Origin: Cryptoclostridium sp964637365
Lineage (GTDB): Bacteria > Bacillota > Dehalobacteriia > UBA7702
Length of the DNA stretch: 64,000 nucleotides
Assembly: GCA_964637365.1 (NCBI GenBank)
Contig: CAZWWH010000010.1
Location: 1-64,000, forward strand
Direction of reading: 5' to 3'
Within the stretch, counting starts at the first letter, position 1; each line of letters begins with the position of its first letter. Of the stretch, positions 54,645 to 62,476 are shown in pieces. The notes under the pieces are model-generated. The model was not told the DNA's origin. It saw only the letters and a list, made by a program, of their open reading frames with translations, and made no database searches. The translations under genes and the position numbers were made by a program.

Positions 54645-55874
54645 TCAGTACTTTCCTCGGGCAATAAATTTTGCCAATACTTCGGCGTCGTGCTTCACGA
54701 TTTTTTCTTCCTTTACTAAGGGCAATCCAACCACCCGCAAACGGTGGGCTTTCACGGCAGCCATATCATTGACCACAGGCCCAAGTCCCATGAAGGCATA
54801 TTTTTCCAACATTTCCGGAGAAATTTCCGCAGTATTCACGATGACGCCCCGCAGAAAGGGTGTTTCGGATACCGCCATGATGGCTTCAATATGATCGGAT
54901 AAATTATATCCCTCGGTTTCACCGGCCTGTTGCATCATATTGGCAACGTAATATACCGGCGCCGAGGTAGCTTTTAAGGCGTCGATAATACCGGGCACCA
55001 ACAAATTCGGTATAATACTGGTATAAAGACTACCGGGCCCCAAAAGAACAATTTCAGCCTCCATAATGGCGTCAATGGCATCGCGATTCACCGCAACCTC
55101 CCGAGGTTCCAAAAAGACCTCCTTGATGGCGCGGTCGTCCCCTACCAGGGTCGTTTCCCCTTTTAGAAGGGAACCGTCTTCCATACTGGCACACAGAGTC
55201 ACCTTATCCATGGTTACGGGAATCACCTTACCACGGATATTCAAAATTCTACCTGTTTCCCATACGGCGGCGGCCATATCCCCTTTCATTTCCGCCAAAC
55301 CGCTAATGAGGATATTGCCGAGGCAATGGCCTTTGAGCTCCGCAGGATTTTCCATACGGTAATTAAAAAGCTGCTCCAAAGTACCTTCACGGGCAGACAA
55401 AGCCACCAAACAGTTGCGGATATCCCCGGGGGGCAAAGCGTCACGGCCTTCAATGATACGGCCGGAGCTGCCGCCATCGTCGGTTACGGTCACAATCGCG
55501 CTGGCATTATAGGTCACTGTTTTCAATCCCCGCAAAATGGTGGAAAGACCGGTGCCTCCGCCAATAGCCGCCACACGAACACCGTTGCGAATTTCCATTT
55601 CTTTGGCGTTGCGTTCCGCTAACATGCGGCGGCGGCGTAAAAGCCCCATCATGCGGCGATAACGGTCTCGGGCCAGCCACAAAAAAGCGATTCCCAGCAC
55701 CACCAAAATCAGGAAAAAACCCCAGGTATTGATAAAATCCGCCAACCACGATGGGAGATAGGGCCGCAGGGGGATTCGATAAATACGCAACAAATTAAAT
55801 ACCGCAGCAAACAGAAAGGCGACGCCGCACAGGAGCAAAAACAACCACGTTCCAAAAGGTTTTTCTTTCTTCAT
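54645..55874 (-). CDS. yvcK: YvcK-family gluconeogenesis/cell-shape factor with membrane N-terminus
   Basis: Protein of 409 residues of the YvcK/CofD-like family, which binds UDP-GlcNAc and is needed on gluconeogenic substrates. The core begins VAAIGGGTGLSTILRGLK (about 105-122) with VTDDGGSSGRI after it. The first 100 residues hold two membrane helices and an Arg-rich segment (RYRRMMGLLRRRR) that the Bacillus protein lacks. It starts at an ATG inside the overlap with rapZ; a GTG two codons earlier is possible. Stop is TGA. It is followed by whiA. Confidence 0.93.
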   Translation of the reverse strand: MKKEKPFGTWLFLLLCGVAFLFAAVFNLLRIYRIPLRPYLPSWLADFINTWGFFLILVVLGIAFLWLARDRYRRMMGLLRRRRMLAERNAKEMEIRNGVRVAAIGGGTGLSTILRGLKTVTYNASAIVTVTDDGGSSGRIIEGRDALPPGDIRNCLVALSAREGTLEQLFNYRMENPAELKGHCLGNILISGLAEMKGDMAAAVWETGRILNIRGKVIPVTMDKVTLCASMEDGSLLKGETTLVGDDRAIKEVFLEPREVAVNRDAIDAIMEAEIVLLGPGSLYTSIIPNLLVPGIIDALKATSAPVYYVANMMQQAGETEGYNLSDHIEAIMAVSETPFLRGVIVNTAEISPEMLEKYAFMGLGPVVNDMAAVKAHRLRVVGLPLVKEEKIVKHDAEVLAKFIARGKY

Positions 55875-55876
55875 AA

Positions 55877-56746
55877 TCACTTACCCGCAGCCCGCCATAC
55901 ATCCCGATGCGTTACCGTATAGCAATAGCCTGCTTCTCCCACGATTTCGCCGAATTTTTCCGCGAAAAACACAGAACGGTGCTGTCCGCCGGTACATCCC
56001 ACGGCAATCACGATATTGTCCCTGGTTCTGGCCTCAAAATTTTTCATCATAAAGAGTAAAAGTCCCTTCATGCGGTCAAGAAATTCCGCAGCCGGGGCAG
56101 TCTCCATAATAAAATCTCCTACGGGTTTATCCAGTCCCGTCAAATCCTTCAACTCTGGTTCGTAAAAGGGATTAGGCAGAAACCGCACATCAAACATAAA
56201 ATCAGCATCGCGGGGCACGCCGTGTTTAAAACCAAAGGATACGACGTTGACCATAAGCCGGGGACCTTCCGAATTGCCATAAAGATACCTTGCAAATTCC
56301 TGAAGCTGAGGAACAGGCATATGAGTGGTATCAATTTTTCGGTGGGCAAGCTTACGAATAGGAGCCATCAGGCTTTTTTCTTCTTCTAAGGCTGCTAAAA
56401 TCCGCATTTTGTTGCCCAGAGGATGCCGGCGGCGCGTTTCCCGAAAGCGGCGAATCAGAACATCGGTTTCAGCTTCCAAATAAATAATTTCCACGTCCAC
56501 ATCCTGGGCGTCCTCTAAGGTTTCCAAAAGGCGGAAAAACGCATTAAAATGATCCTTTTCCCGCACATCCACCACCACAGCGGCTTTAACGGTATTGCGG
56601 TTCTCCGACTGCATAGTACGGACGAAAGCCTCCAACAAATCCAGAGGGAGATGGTCTACAGTATAAAATCCCAAATCCTCCAGCATCCTCAAAAACTGAC
56701 TTTTCCCGGCGCCGGACATCCCGGTAACAATTTTCAATTCCAGCAT
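55877..56746 (-). CDS. rapZ: RNase adapter protein RapZ (YvcJ), nucleotide-binding
   Basis: P-loop protein of 289 residues. Walker A is GMSGAGKS near the start. The C-terminal domain includes SFGFKHGVPRDADFMFDVRFLPNPFY and the Cys/His motif GCTGGQHRSV, both family markers (the first partly quoted). In Proteobacteria RapZ guides decay of a small RNA; the role in Firmicutes is less clear. I chose the second ATG (56746), six bases from AAGGAGG. It is the first gene of rapZ-yvcK-whiA. Confidence 0.95.
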   Translation of the reverse strand: MLELKIVTGMSGAGKSQFLRMLEDLGFYTVDHLPLDLLEAFVRTMQSENRNTVKAAVVVDVREKDHFNAFFRLLETLEDAQDVDVEIIYLEAETDVLIRRFRETRRRHPLGNKMRILAALEEEKSLMAPIRKLAHRKIDTTHMPVPQLQEFARYLYGNSEGPRLMVNVVSFGFKHGVPRDADFMFDVRFLPNPFYEPELKDLTGLDKPVGDFIMETAPAAEFLDRMKGLLLFMMKNFEARTRDNIVIAVGCTGGQHRSVFFAEKFGEIVGEAGYCYTVTHRDVWRAAGK

Positions 56747-56939
56747 AGCCATCCTCCTTTTCCGCAGCGCTTCTTCATTAATTATATATTATCATATCAC
56801 ATTTCCACAAAAAAAGAAACGCAGCCGTGAAAAAGATACGTCCTTAAGAAAATTTCGGTAGCTGAGGCTTTTTTTGTCACAAAAGGGGGAAGGCCCTCAT
56901 ATCTTAAAGCATGATAAAAAACAAAGGAGGCCCTTTTGA

Positions 56940-57362
56940 ATGAGTAGAAAAGGCGGAAATTACCGTTCCTCAGATTGCTGCGATTGCGGCTGCAACTGTG
57001 GATGTAACAATGGATACGGCGGGTTCAGTGGTTTTGGAAATTTTGGCGGCTGCAACGACTGCTGCTTCAGCTGTGGAGATTACAGCTGTGTGCTGAGCTC
57101 CATCTATAATGTTTATACCCTCCAGTATCTTGCTTCAATCTTGTACACTTTCTTAGGCTGCGGCTTATGCGGCGGCTGGGGTGGTTGCGGCGGCTGCGGC
57201 TGCGGGAACAATTGCGGTTGCGGATGCAACAACTGCGGATGCTGCTGTAACGGATGCGGCTGCGGATGCAACGGCTGTGGCTGCAATGGCTGTGGCTGTG
57301 GATGCGGCTGCGGATGCAACAATAACTGCTGCTGCCCCTCTACTGCCGTAACCAACGGTTAA
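56940..57362 (+). CDS. Cysteine/glycine-rich protein with central hydrophobic segment
   Basis: Protein of 140 residues, of which about 36 are Cys, mostly in CGC, CNC and CCC patterns. The N-terminal 50 residues have CCDCGCNCGC; the centre (VYTLQYLASILYTFLGCGLCGG) is hydrophobic; the last 60 residues are almost only Cys, Gly and Asn. The ATG follows AAAGGAGG nine bases away. I do not recognise a named family; spore-coat or metal-binding proteins have similar composition. A second Cys-containing ORF follows 21 bases later with its own ribosome site, so the two probably form a small operon. Confidence 0.8.
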   Translation: MSRKGGNYRSSDCCDCGCNCGCNNGYGGFSGFGNFGGCNDCCFSCGDYSCVLSSIYNVYTLQYLASILYTFLGCGLCGGWGGCGGCGCGNNCGCGCNNCGCCCNGCGCGCNGCGCNGCGCGCGCGCNNNCCCPSTAVTNG

Positions 57363-57383
57363 TCGGCAAAACGAGGTGATTCG

Positions 57384-57587
57384 ATGAAGGGAAAACCATG
57401 CGGTATCGGGGCTTATGCCCCGAACCGCTGTGGGTAGGGTGGGAACTTTTGTCATATGATGCCGAACCTTTTGTCAGCACAGCTTTACACCCAAACCATG
57501 ATGACACTTTACGCCAGGGGGGAATACCTTCGGTGTATCTGTCGCCTGGTGCGGAAGGTGGCCCAAAGCGCATTTTTTCCATGTTAA
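57384..57587 (+). CDS. Small Cys-containing ORF with in-frame UAG at codon 18
   Basis: It starts at an ATG (57384-57386) seven bases past GAGGTG, 21 bases downstream of the Cys-rich gene. It reads MKGKPCGIGAYAPNRCG, meets UAG at 57435-57437, then continues 49 codons (GGNFCHMMPNLLSAQLYTQT onward, with CICRLVRKVAQSAFFPC at the end) to TAA. The downstream part is Cys-containing and amphipathic, protein-like in the same frame. A GC-rich hairpin (57400-57427) lies just before the UAG. Three readings are possible: a pyrrolysine-containing or suppressed protein; a TGG-to-TAG nonsense mutation in a former coat-type gene; or a 17-residue peptide with chance open frame after it. I cannot decide from sequence. 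Confidence 0.45.
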
Positions 57588-57589
57588 TG

Positions 57590-57618
57590 TTGACAAAAAA
57601 TACCGTTTTGTTTATAAT
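57590..57618 (+). promoter_or_regulatory. Sigma-A promoter of the Mn riboswitch transcript
   Basis: TTGACA (57590-57595) and TATAAT (57613-57618) with a 17-base spacer, both perfect consensus. Confidence 0.9.
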
Positions 57619-57624
57619 ATGCCC

Positions 57625-57814
57625 AAGATAAGGGAGTAGTTGACACAATGTGTGATAATGTCAACATACTGACGGTGAGGCAAGGCCAAAGAAGACCTTG
57701 TCAATGAAGCTGTCTGGCATTATATGAAATAACGAGACTTATCTGCTGTTCGGATTGCTCAATCGCGTAATTCTGTGATTGGGAGCAATTCTTACGGCAG
57801 ATAGGTCTTTTTTT
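57625..57814 (+). ncRNA. yybP-ykoY manganese riboswitch with terminator
   Basis: Conserved pieces in order: AAGATAAGGGAGTAG, the TGACGGTGAGGC loop, GAAGCTGTCTGGC and AACGAGACTTATC, whose ends pair to form P1. The 3' strand GACTTATCTGC also pairs with GCAGATAGGTC (57797-57807) followed by TTTTTTT, giving a terminator exclusive with P1. Manganese binding should allow expression of mntP. Confidence 0.92.
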
Positions 57815-57857
57815 ATCCGTTATTTCATTTAATGTTATAACAAGGAGGAGAAAAGAT

Positions 57858-58421
57858 TTGGGTATTATTTCGCTGTTTTTTATCGCCCTGGGCCTGGCCA
57901 TGGACGCCTTTGCCGTTTCCATTTGCAAGGGCCTTTCCATGGATCGTATCAAGATCAAAAATGCCGTCGTCATCGGCTTATATTTCGGTATTTTTCAAGC
58001 GGGAATGCCGGTAATCGGCTATTTACTTGGGGTTCAATTCCAATCAAAGATTACCGCCATCGACCATTGGATTGCCTTTATTCTGCTGGGGCTCATCGGT
58101 TTCAACATGATTCGGGAAGCGCTCAGCAAGGAAGAGGAGGAAGCCAATGATTCTGTGGATTTCCACACCATGATTGTACTGGCCATCGCCACCAGCATTG
58201 ACGCCTTGGCTGTAGGCATTACCTTCGCATTCCTGGGCACTAACATTGTTGCAGCTGCCACTATCATTGGCTGTGTAACATTTGTCACTTCTCTCATCGG
58301 CGTTAAAATCGGGAATCTCTTCGGCTCCCGCTACAAATCCAAGGCAGAATTTATTGGGGGATTGATTCTCATTTTATTGGGAACAAAAATTCTCCTGGAA
58401 CATTTGGAGATCCTGCCTTAA
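57858..58421 (+). CDS. mntP: Manganese efflux pump MntP
   Basis: Six-helix membrane protein of 187 residues that exports Mn2+. Family motifs are ALGLAMDAFAVSICKGL (about 9-25) and ATSIDALAVGITFAFLG (about 114-130), each with the metal-binding Asp. The start is TTG, after GGAGGAGAAAAGAT; no ATG fits. It lies under the yybP-ykoY riboswitch, which confirms the substrate. It stops at TAA. Confidence 0.95.
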   Translation: MGIISLFFIALGLAMDAFAVSICKGLSMDRIKIKNAVVIGLYFGIFQAGMPVIGYLLGVQFQSKITAIDHWIAFILLGLIGFNMIREALSKEEEEANDSVDFHTMIVLAIATSIDALAVGITFAFLGTNIVAAATIIGCVTFVTSLIGVKIGNLFGSRYKSKAEFIGGLILILLGTKILLEHLEILP

Positions 58422-58503
58422 CTCTTTCCGAAAACACAAAACATAAAAAGATGACTGCCACAGTCCCTTGAATGAACAGTCGAAAAGGAGTCACATAAAA
58501 ACT

Positions 58504-59220
58504 ATGACGCAATCAACCGCAATCCCACGCATCGGCATTGTGCCTTTGTATGACGAAACCAAAGAAAGCTACTGGATGCTGCCGGGGTATATGAAAGGCC
58601 TGGAGGAAGCCGGGGCCATCCCGCTGATGATGCCCTTGACCGACGACGACTCGGCGCTTGAACATTTGGCAGAATTCTTCGACGGATTTCTTTTTCCCGG
58701 CGGACACGATGTATCCCCCGCCCTTTACCACAGCAACCCCCATCCCAAGTGCGGCGCTATTTGCCGTCTCCGGGATACCATGGAGCGGAAGCTCTTTGAC
58801 CTGGTTATGACCGTGGACAAGCCCGCCTTTGGCATTTGTCGGGGGATTCAGTTATTTAACGCTCTTTTGGGCGGCACCCTGTGGCAGGATTTGCCGTCGG
58901 AACATCCCACAAACCTTAGCCACCAGCAAAAACCCCCCTACGATGTGCCTGTCCATGAGGTGGAAGTTCTGCGGAATACACCGCTTTACGAGATATTAAA
59001 ACAAGACATCTTGGCAGTGAACAGCTACCACCACCAGGCCGTAAAGGACGTGGCGCCGTCCTTGGCTGTTTCCGCCAAGGCCACCGACGGAATTGTGGAG
59101 GGAGTTTACCGCCCCGATAAAAAATTCATCGCCGCCGTTCAATGGCACCCGGAATTCAGCTACCAAAAAGACCAAAAACAGAAGGACTTATTTGCCGCCT
59201 TTGTCCAAGCATGCAAATAA
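58504..59220 (+). CDS. Class I glutamine amidotransferase, gamma-glutamyl-GABA hydrolase type
   Basis: Cytoplasmic enzyme of 238 residues of the peptidase C26 (PuuD-like) family, which cleaves gamma-glutamyl amides. The triad is visible: nucleophile Cys in FGICRGIQLFNALLGG (about 119), His in VQWHPEFSY (about 219) with Glu two residues on. LFPGGHDVSP (about 68) is the oxyanion region. The ATG at 58504 is 14 bases from AAGGAG; a start at 58468 has no site. No polyamine genes are nearby, so the substrate remains open. Confidence 0.88.
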   Translation: MTQSTAIPRIGIVPLYDETKESYWMLPGYMKGLEEAGAIPLMMPLTDDDSALEHLAEFFDGFLFPGGHDVSPALYHSNPHPKCGAICRLRDTMERKLFDLVMTVDKPAFGICRGIQLFNALLGGTLWQDLPSEHPTNLSHQQKPPYDVPVHEVEVLRNTPLYEILKQDILAVNSYHHQAVKDVAPSLAVSAKATDGIVEGVYRPDKKFIAAVQWHPEFSYQKDQKQKDLFAAFVQACK

Positions 59221-59325
59221 AAGAAGAGCCCATAGGAGCTCTCTAATTTTGCTAAGATAAATGTAATTGTTAGCTGTGAATCTTTGATATGACACCGTCC
59301 CGCTCAAATCGCCCTTTTGCGGAAA

Positions 59326-59706
59326 TCAGCTCAAAAAGCCAAAACGCTTTAAAATTCCTTCACTAACCGCATTATCGGCCACCACATCGGCAATATGGTG
59401 AGTTCCAGATATTTTGTCTTCATAAAATCCAATAATCATGCCATGGCGCGAGTCCCATATCCCTGTCCCCAATTGGGCTTGGAAAATTGATAAAACAATC
59501 CGTATTGAGATTTTTCCTTGTCGATACAGGGACAACCAATGATACCAACGACATCCTCCCCATGCTGAACCATAAAAACATCAAAGACCTCCAAAGGTTC
59601 GGATGCCCTTGAGAATTTCCTCCCAAACGCGGGGAGCTTTGATATTGGTATAGTGAATTACTTCTTCATCCGACCAAATCGGCAAGAGATACTTGGGATG
59701 ATGACA
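59326..59706 (-). pseudogene. Decayed GNAT-family acetyltransferase
   Basis: Three frames together give a GNAT protein. First comes YLLPIWSDEEVIHYTNI with a frame break after FGG; then MVQHGEDVVGIIGCPCIDK and KPNWGQGYGTRAMA, the acetyl-CoA region, ended by a TGA; then LLDFMKTKYLEL and, after another shift, DVVADNAVSEGILKRFGF, the usual C-terminal motif. The N-terminal strand is missing because the sequence begins directly at a terminator hairpin. At least two frameshifts, one stop and a 5' loss show it is non-functional. Confidence 0.85.
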
Positions 59707-59741
59707 AAGCACCGATACTCATATCGGTGCTTTATTTTTCA
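59706..59741. terminator. Terminator hairpin past the exonuclease gene
   Basis: AAAGCACCGATA (59706-59717) pairs perfectly with TATCGGTGCTTT (59722-59733), with T-rich sequence on the plus side and a short T-run on the minus side. Confidence 0.75.
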
Positions 59742-59760
59742 TATTACCGCCCAATTCCAT

Positions 59761-60729
59761 TCACGAAACTGCGGAACAGAGGCGTTTTTTACGCAGGCGG
59801 TCTTTTTTGGCGTGGTTATGGTAAAAACGAATCATTTCCTCATCAGCACGCCAGACGATTTTATGAACCGCAATGCCGTCATCGTTACGGTGAAATTTTA
59901 ACCGCACCAAAAAGGAACGATGATTGCCGCACCGAACTAAGGCAATGTATTTATCGCCGCTTTGCCGCACCCAATTTCCATCAGGCGCCACTTGATTACC
60001 GCAAGCTTCGCAGGTGACAGCCGCAAAGCTTTGATCTGCAAAAGCAGCCCTTTTGGAAGGGAATTGGCGCCACTGGGTAGTAACCAAGGTACTGTCCTGA
60101 TGATTTTCCTCCTCCAGACGGCGCTTCAAAGCACGCTCTTTTTGGCGCTCCAGGAACTCGCCGTACGCCTCAACGCCTTTTTCCAAATCCAAATGGCGAC
60201 AGACTTGAGCGGTATAATAAGCGTCGTTAAAGGCGTCATGCAAACGGTGTTTACAGGGAATCTCAAAATGCTCCATGGCAAAAAGCAAGGATTTCTGGTC
60301 AGTGGTGCCGTCGGTCTGCAGACTAAAAATCACCTGTAAATTATACCAAACATCAGTCCAGGACTTGTCCAAACCGAAAAAATCCAGATTATCCCGAAGC
60401 ATGGGAATATCATCGTTGCCCCAGGTCATCAAGGCAGCGCCCTCCCCGCACCAACGACGGAACCCGTCGATGGCCTCGGCAAAGGGAACGCCGTTGGACA
60501 GGTCTCCGGCGGAAATGGCCGTAAGCCGTTTCACCATGGGATGAAGCTTTTTATAATATTGTGGGCGAATATTTACACGAAAGGAATCTGTGATTTCCAA
60601 TTGGTCATTGAGTTTTACAGCGCCAATTTGAATAATTTCACCGTAAAACTTCAGACCTGATTCCATGGTGAGGCACAGATCTTTGGTCATTGCCTGATTC
60701 CATTCCATGTCCATGATAATATAACGCAT
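59761..60729 (-). CDS. DEDDh-type 3'-5' exonuclease family protein
   Basis: Protein of 322 residues. The exonuclease domain (about 1-185) has the first acidic pair in IIMDMEWN, the third Asp near WGNDDIPML and the HDAFNDAYYTAQ motif with the catalytic His and Asp (about 162-173). It resembles the KapD/sporulation-inhibitor-type and RNase T-like exonucleases of Firmicutes. A Lys/Arg-rich linker and a C-terminal region with CEACGNQ and later Cys residues (perhaps a zinc site) follow. The ATG is 11 bases from GGAGAG. The substrate is unknown. Confidence 0.85.
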   Translation of the reverse strand: MRYIIMDMEWNQAMTKDLCLTMESGLKFYGEIIQIGAVKLNDQLEITDSFRVNIRPQYYKKLHPMVKRLTAISAGDLSNGVPFAEAIDGFRRWCGEGAALMTWGNDDIPMLRDNLDFFGLDKSWTDVWYNLQVIFSLQTDGTTDQKSLLFAMEHFEIPCKHRLHDAFNDAYYTAQVCRHLDLEKGVEAYGEFLERQKERALKRRLEEENHQDSTLVTTQWRQFPSKRAAFADQSFAAVTCEACGNQVAPDGNWVRQSGDKYIALVRCGNHRSFLVRLKFHRNDDGIAVHKIVWRADEEMIRFYHNHAKKDRLRKKRLCSAVS

Positions 60730-60877
60730 GAGGGACGAATCTCTCCTTCAGGGAATTCAGCATAGAATACAGTGAGCGATTTAAGCTCGATAAGCTTGAG
60801 TTTCACTCAAACCTTTTTTTATTCGATTTTTTTATTCGATGTTCTTCGCCATACTCCTGCCCAATGTCACAAAATTC

Positions 60878-61276
60878 TCATTTCCCCTTTTTGGAAAGGT
60901 TGGCAATAACCTCCTCATCAGCGGGGCAGAAGTCATATCGTTTCAGTTCCGTTGGGACGACCCAGGCCATCTCCTGATGGACGGTGCGGCGGGGTTCCCC
61001 CTGTAAAATCCCGCCGCGGTAAAAATAGAGGGTCACATCCACATCGGGATAACAATGGTGCGCTTGCCCAAAGGTTCCGGTAATCTGAATATCCACGCCC
61101 AATTCCTCACGGCATTCCCGTATCAAACATTCCTCGGGAGTCTCTCCTAATTCAATTTTCCCGCCGGGAAATTCCCAAAGGTCGCCGCAGCTGCCTCCCT
61201 TTTGCCGGCGACAAATGAGGATTTTACCATCCCGCTCCAGAATTGCGGCGGATACCCTGATGGAGGGCTTATTCAT
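60878..61276 (-). CDS. Nudix hydrolase, MutT-like
   Basis: Protein of 132 residues with a complete Nudix box (about 38-60: GGKIELGETPEE, then RECREELG), which binds Mg2+ and cleaves nucleoside diphosphate linkages. The N-terminal AAILERDGKILICRRQKGG and the WEFPGGK context fit the 8-oxo-dGTP diphosphatase group. The ATG overlaps the stop of the NifX-like gene upstream, so they are coupled. It ends with TGA. Confidence 0.88.
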   Translation of the reverse strand: MNKPSIRVSAAILERDGKILICRRQKGGSCGDLWEFPGGKIELGETPEECLIRECREELGVDIQITGTFGQAHHCYPDVDVTLYFYRGGILQGEPRRTVHQEMAWVVPTELKRYDFCPADEEVIANLSKKGK

Positions 61277-61733
61277 CTTTTTTACCGAACACGAAGTTGT
61301 AACGGCCTACCTGTCCGCCATGATGATGGGCGCACTGGTGCCCCTCTCCGTGTTCATGGTGGTGACCGCATTGATGGCCTTCGCCATGCTCATGGCCATG
61401 ATGGTTACAGGTGTAATTGGGGTCATGGTCCAGAGTACCGTCAAGATAAGCTTTGACAACGGCGTCCACATCTCCTCTGACGCCCGGAAGGATTTTGATG
61501 CCGGCTTCCCCTAGGGCCTGACGGGCACAGCCGCCAAGACCGCCGCAAATCAAAACATCCACACCGTTGCCGTCAAGCAACACGGCCAAAGCAGAATGGC
61601 CCACGCCGTTAGCGGCCAAATATTCTTTGGATTTAATTTCTTGCTCCTCCACTTCAAACACGGTAAAGCCGGGGCAATGACCAAAATGCTGGTAAACCAT
61701 ATTATTTTCCGATGTAACTGCAATTCTCATCAT
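61269..61733 (-). CDS. NifX/NifB-type dinitrogenase cofactor domain protein with His/Cys-rich tail
   Basis: Protein of 154 residues. The N-terminal 105 residues match the dinitrogenase iron-molybdenum cofactor domain (RIAVTSENNMVYQHFGHCPGF; ICGGLGGCARQALGEAGIK), found alone in many anaerobes. The tail is rich in His and Cys (HHGHEHGEGHQCGHHHEHGEG, partly quoted), so it probably binds metal. The ATG at 61733 is seven bases from GGAGG. A DUF134 gene lies just upstream and a Nudix gene overlaps downstream. No nitrogenase genes are in the window. Confidence 0.88.
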   Translation of the reverse strand: MMRIAVTSENNMVYQHFGHCPGFTVFEVEEQEIKSKEYLAANGVGHSALAVLLDGNGVDVLICGGLGGCARQALGEAGIKILPGVRGDVDAVVKAYLDGTLDHDPNYTCNHHGHEHGEGHQCGHHHEHGEGHQCAHHHGGQVGRYNFVFGKKDE

Positions 61734-61756
61734 GCGATAACCTCCATAAATTGTCT

Positions 61757-62083
61757 TTATTTTCTGCATTTTTTACAGCAGCGACGCCCCTCGCAGCGGG
61801 TGCCCGTCACCTCATAATGGCCGCCGCCAATGCTGAGATCGTCCCCTTCCACCAAGGCCGTGGCCACTTTTTTTCTAGCGGAGTAGAGGATACGCTGAAA
61901 GGTCCCACGGGAGACCTCCATCATTTCCGCAGCAATGTCCTGGGGCAACCCCTCCATATCACAAAGGCGCAGGGATTCCACCTCTTCCACAGTAATGCGC
62001 TGAATATCCCGGCAGTTTTCTGTGCGAAACTGACGATTACCATAGTCGCAGCAGACTTTGCGGCAGCGTGTTTGACGCGGCAT
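61757..62083 (-). CDS. DUF134 family DNA-binding protein
   Basis: Small protein of 108 residues. It starts MPRQTRCRKVCC and has an HTH-like region (GLPQDIAAEMMEVSRGTFQRIL, about 51-72) similar to sigma-70 region 4. Cys pairs at both ends (KVCC, RRCCKKCRK) suggest metal binding. DUF134 genes commonly sit next to NifX-type cofactor genes, as here. The ATG follows GGAGGTG. Its precise role is unknown. Confidence 0.85.
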   Translation of the reverse strand: MPRQTRCRKVCCDYGNRQFRTENCRDIQRITVEEVESLRLCDMEGLPQDIAAEMMEVSRGTFQRILYSARKKVATALVEGDDLSIGGGHYEVTGTRCEGRRCCKKCRK

Positions 62084-62158
62084 GACGACACCTCCATTTG
62101 TGCATATGCACAATTTCTCTCATTATAATGTGCATTTGCCCATTTGTCAATCATGTCA

Positions 62159-62356
62159 TCAGGGAAAATATTGCGCGATTTCCCTTATAACGTAAAAAGC
62201 CCGAATCAATTCGGGCAGAACATGTTGATAAAAAGCGGCGATGCCGCCGAACAATTCATCCAGATCTTTGATTTTTAGGCGCCGCCGAACAACGTCGGCG
62301 GGATTTTCGTAACAGCTTATTCCGACGCATTGTTCCCTCTTGCTTTCAACCCGCAA
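62159..62356 (-). CDS. Short open frame of unknown status
   Basis: A 65-codon frame whose latter half looks protein-like (NPADVVRRRLKIKDLDELFG, then QHVLPELIRAFYVIREIAQ). The first codon is TTG without a clear ribosome site. It could be the 3' remnant of a lost gene or chance. It lies between asnB and DUF134 on the same strand. Confidence 0.25.
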   Translation of the reverse strand: MRVESKREQCVGISCYENPADVVRRRLKIKDLDELFGGIAAFYQHVLPELIRAFYVIREIAQYFP

Positions 62357-62476
62357 TCACCAATAACGTAGGCGGGCTCGCTCCCACGATGCAGAGCAAG
62401 GCGGCCGCTCCAAGGCAGGCTCGATGCATACCTAAAACGTACTCGGGAGTCTGACTTGGAGCGGGCAACACCGCGA

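Noticed and set aside
57113..57355. Minus-strand Pro/Gln-rich frame opposite the Cys-rich gene
   Set aside because: It is the direct complement of GC-rich Cys/Gly codons, and the plus-strand gene has the ribosome site.
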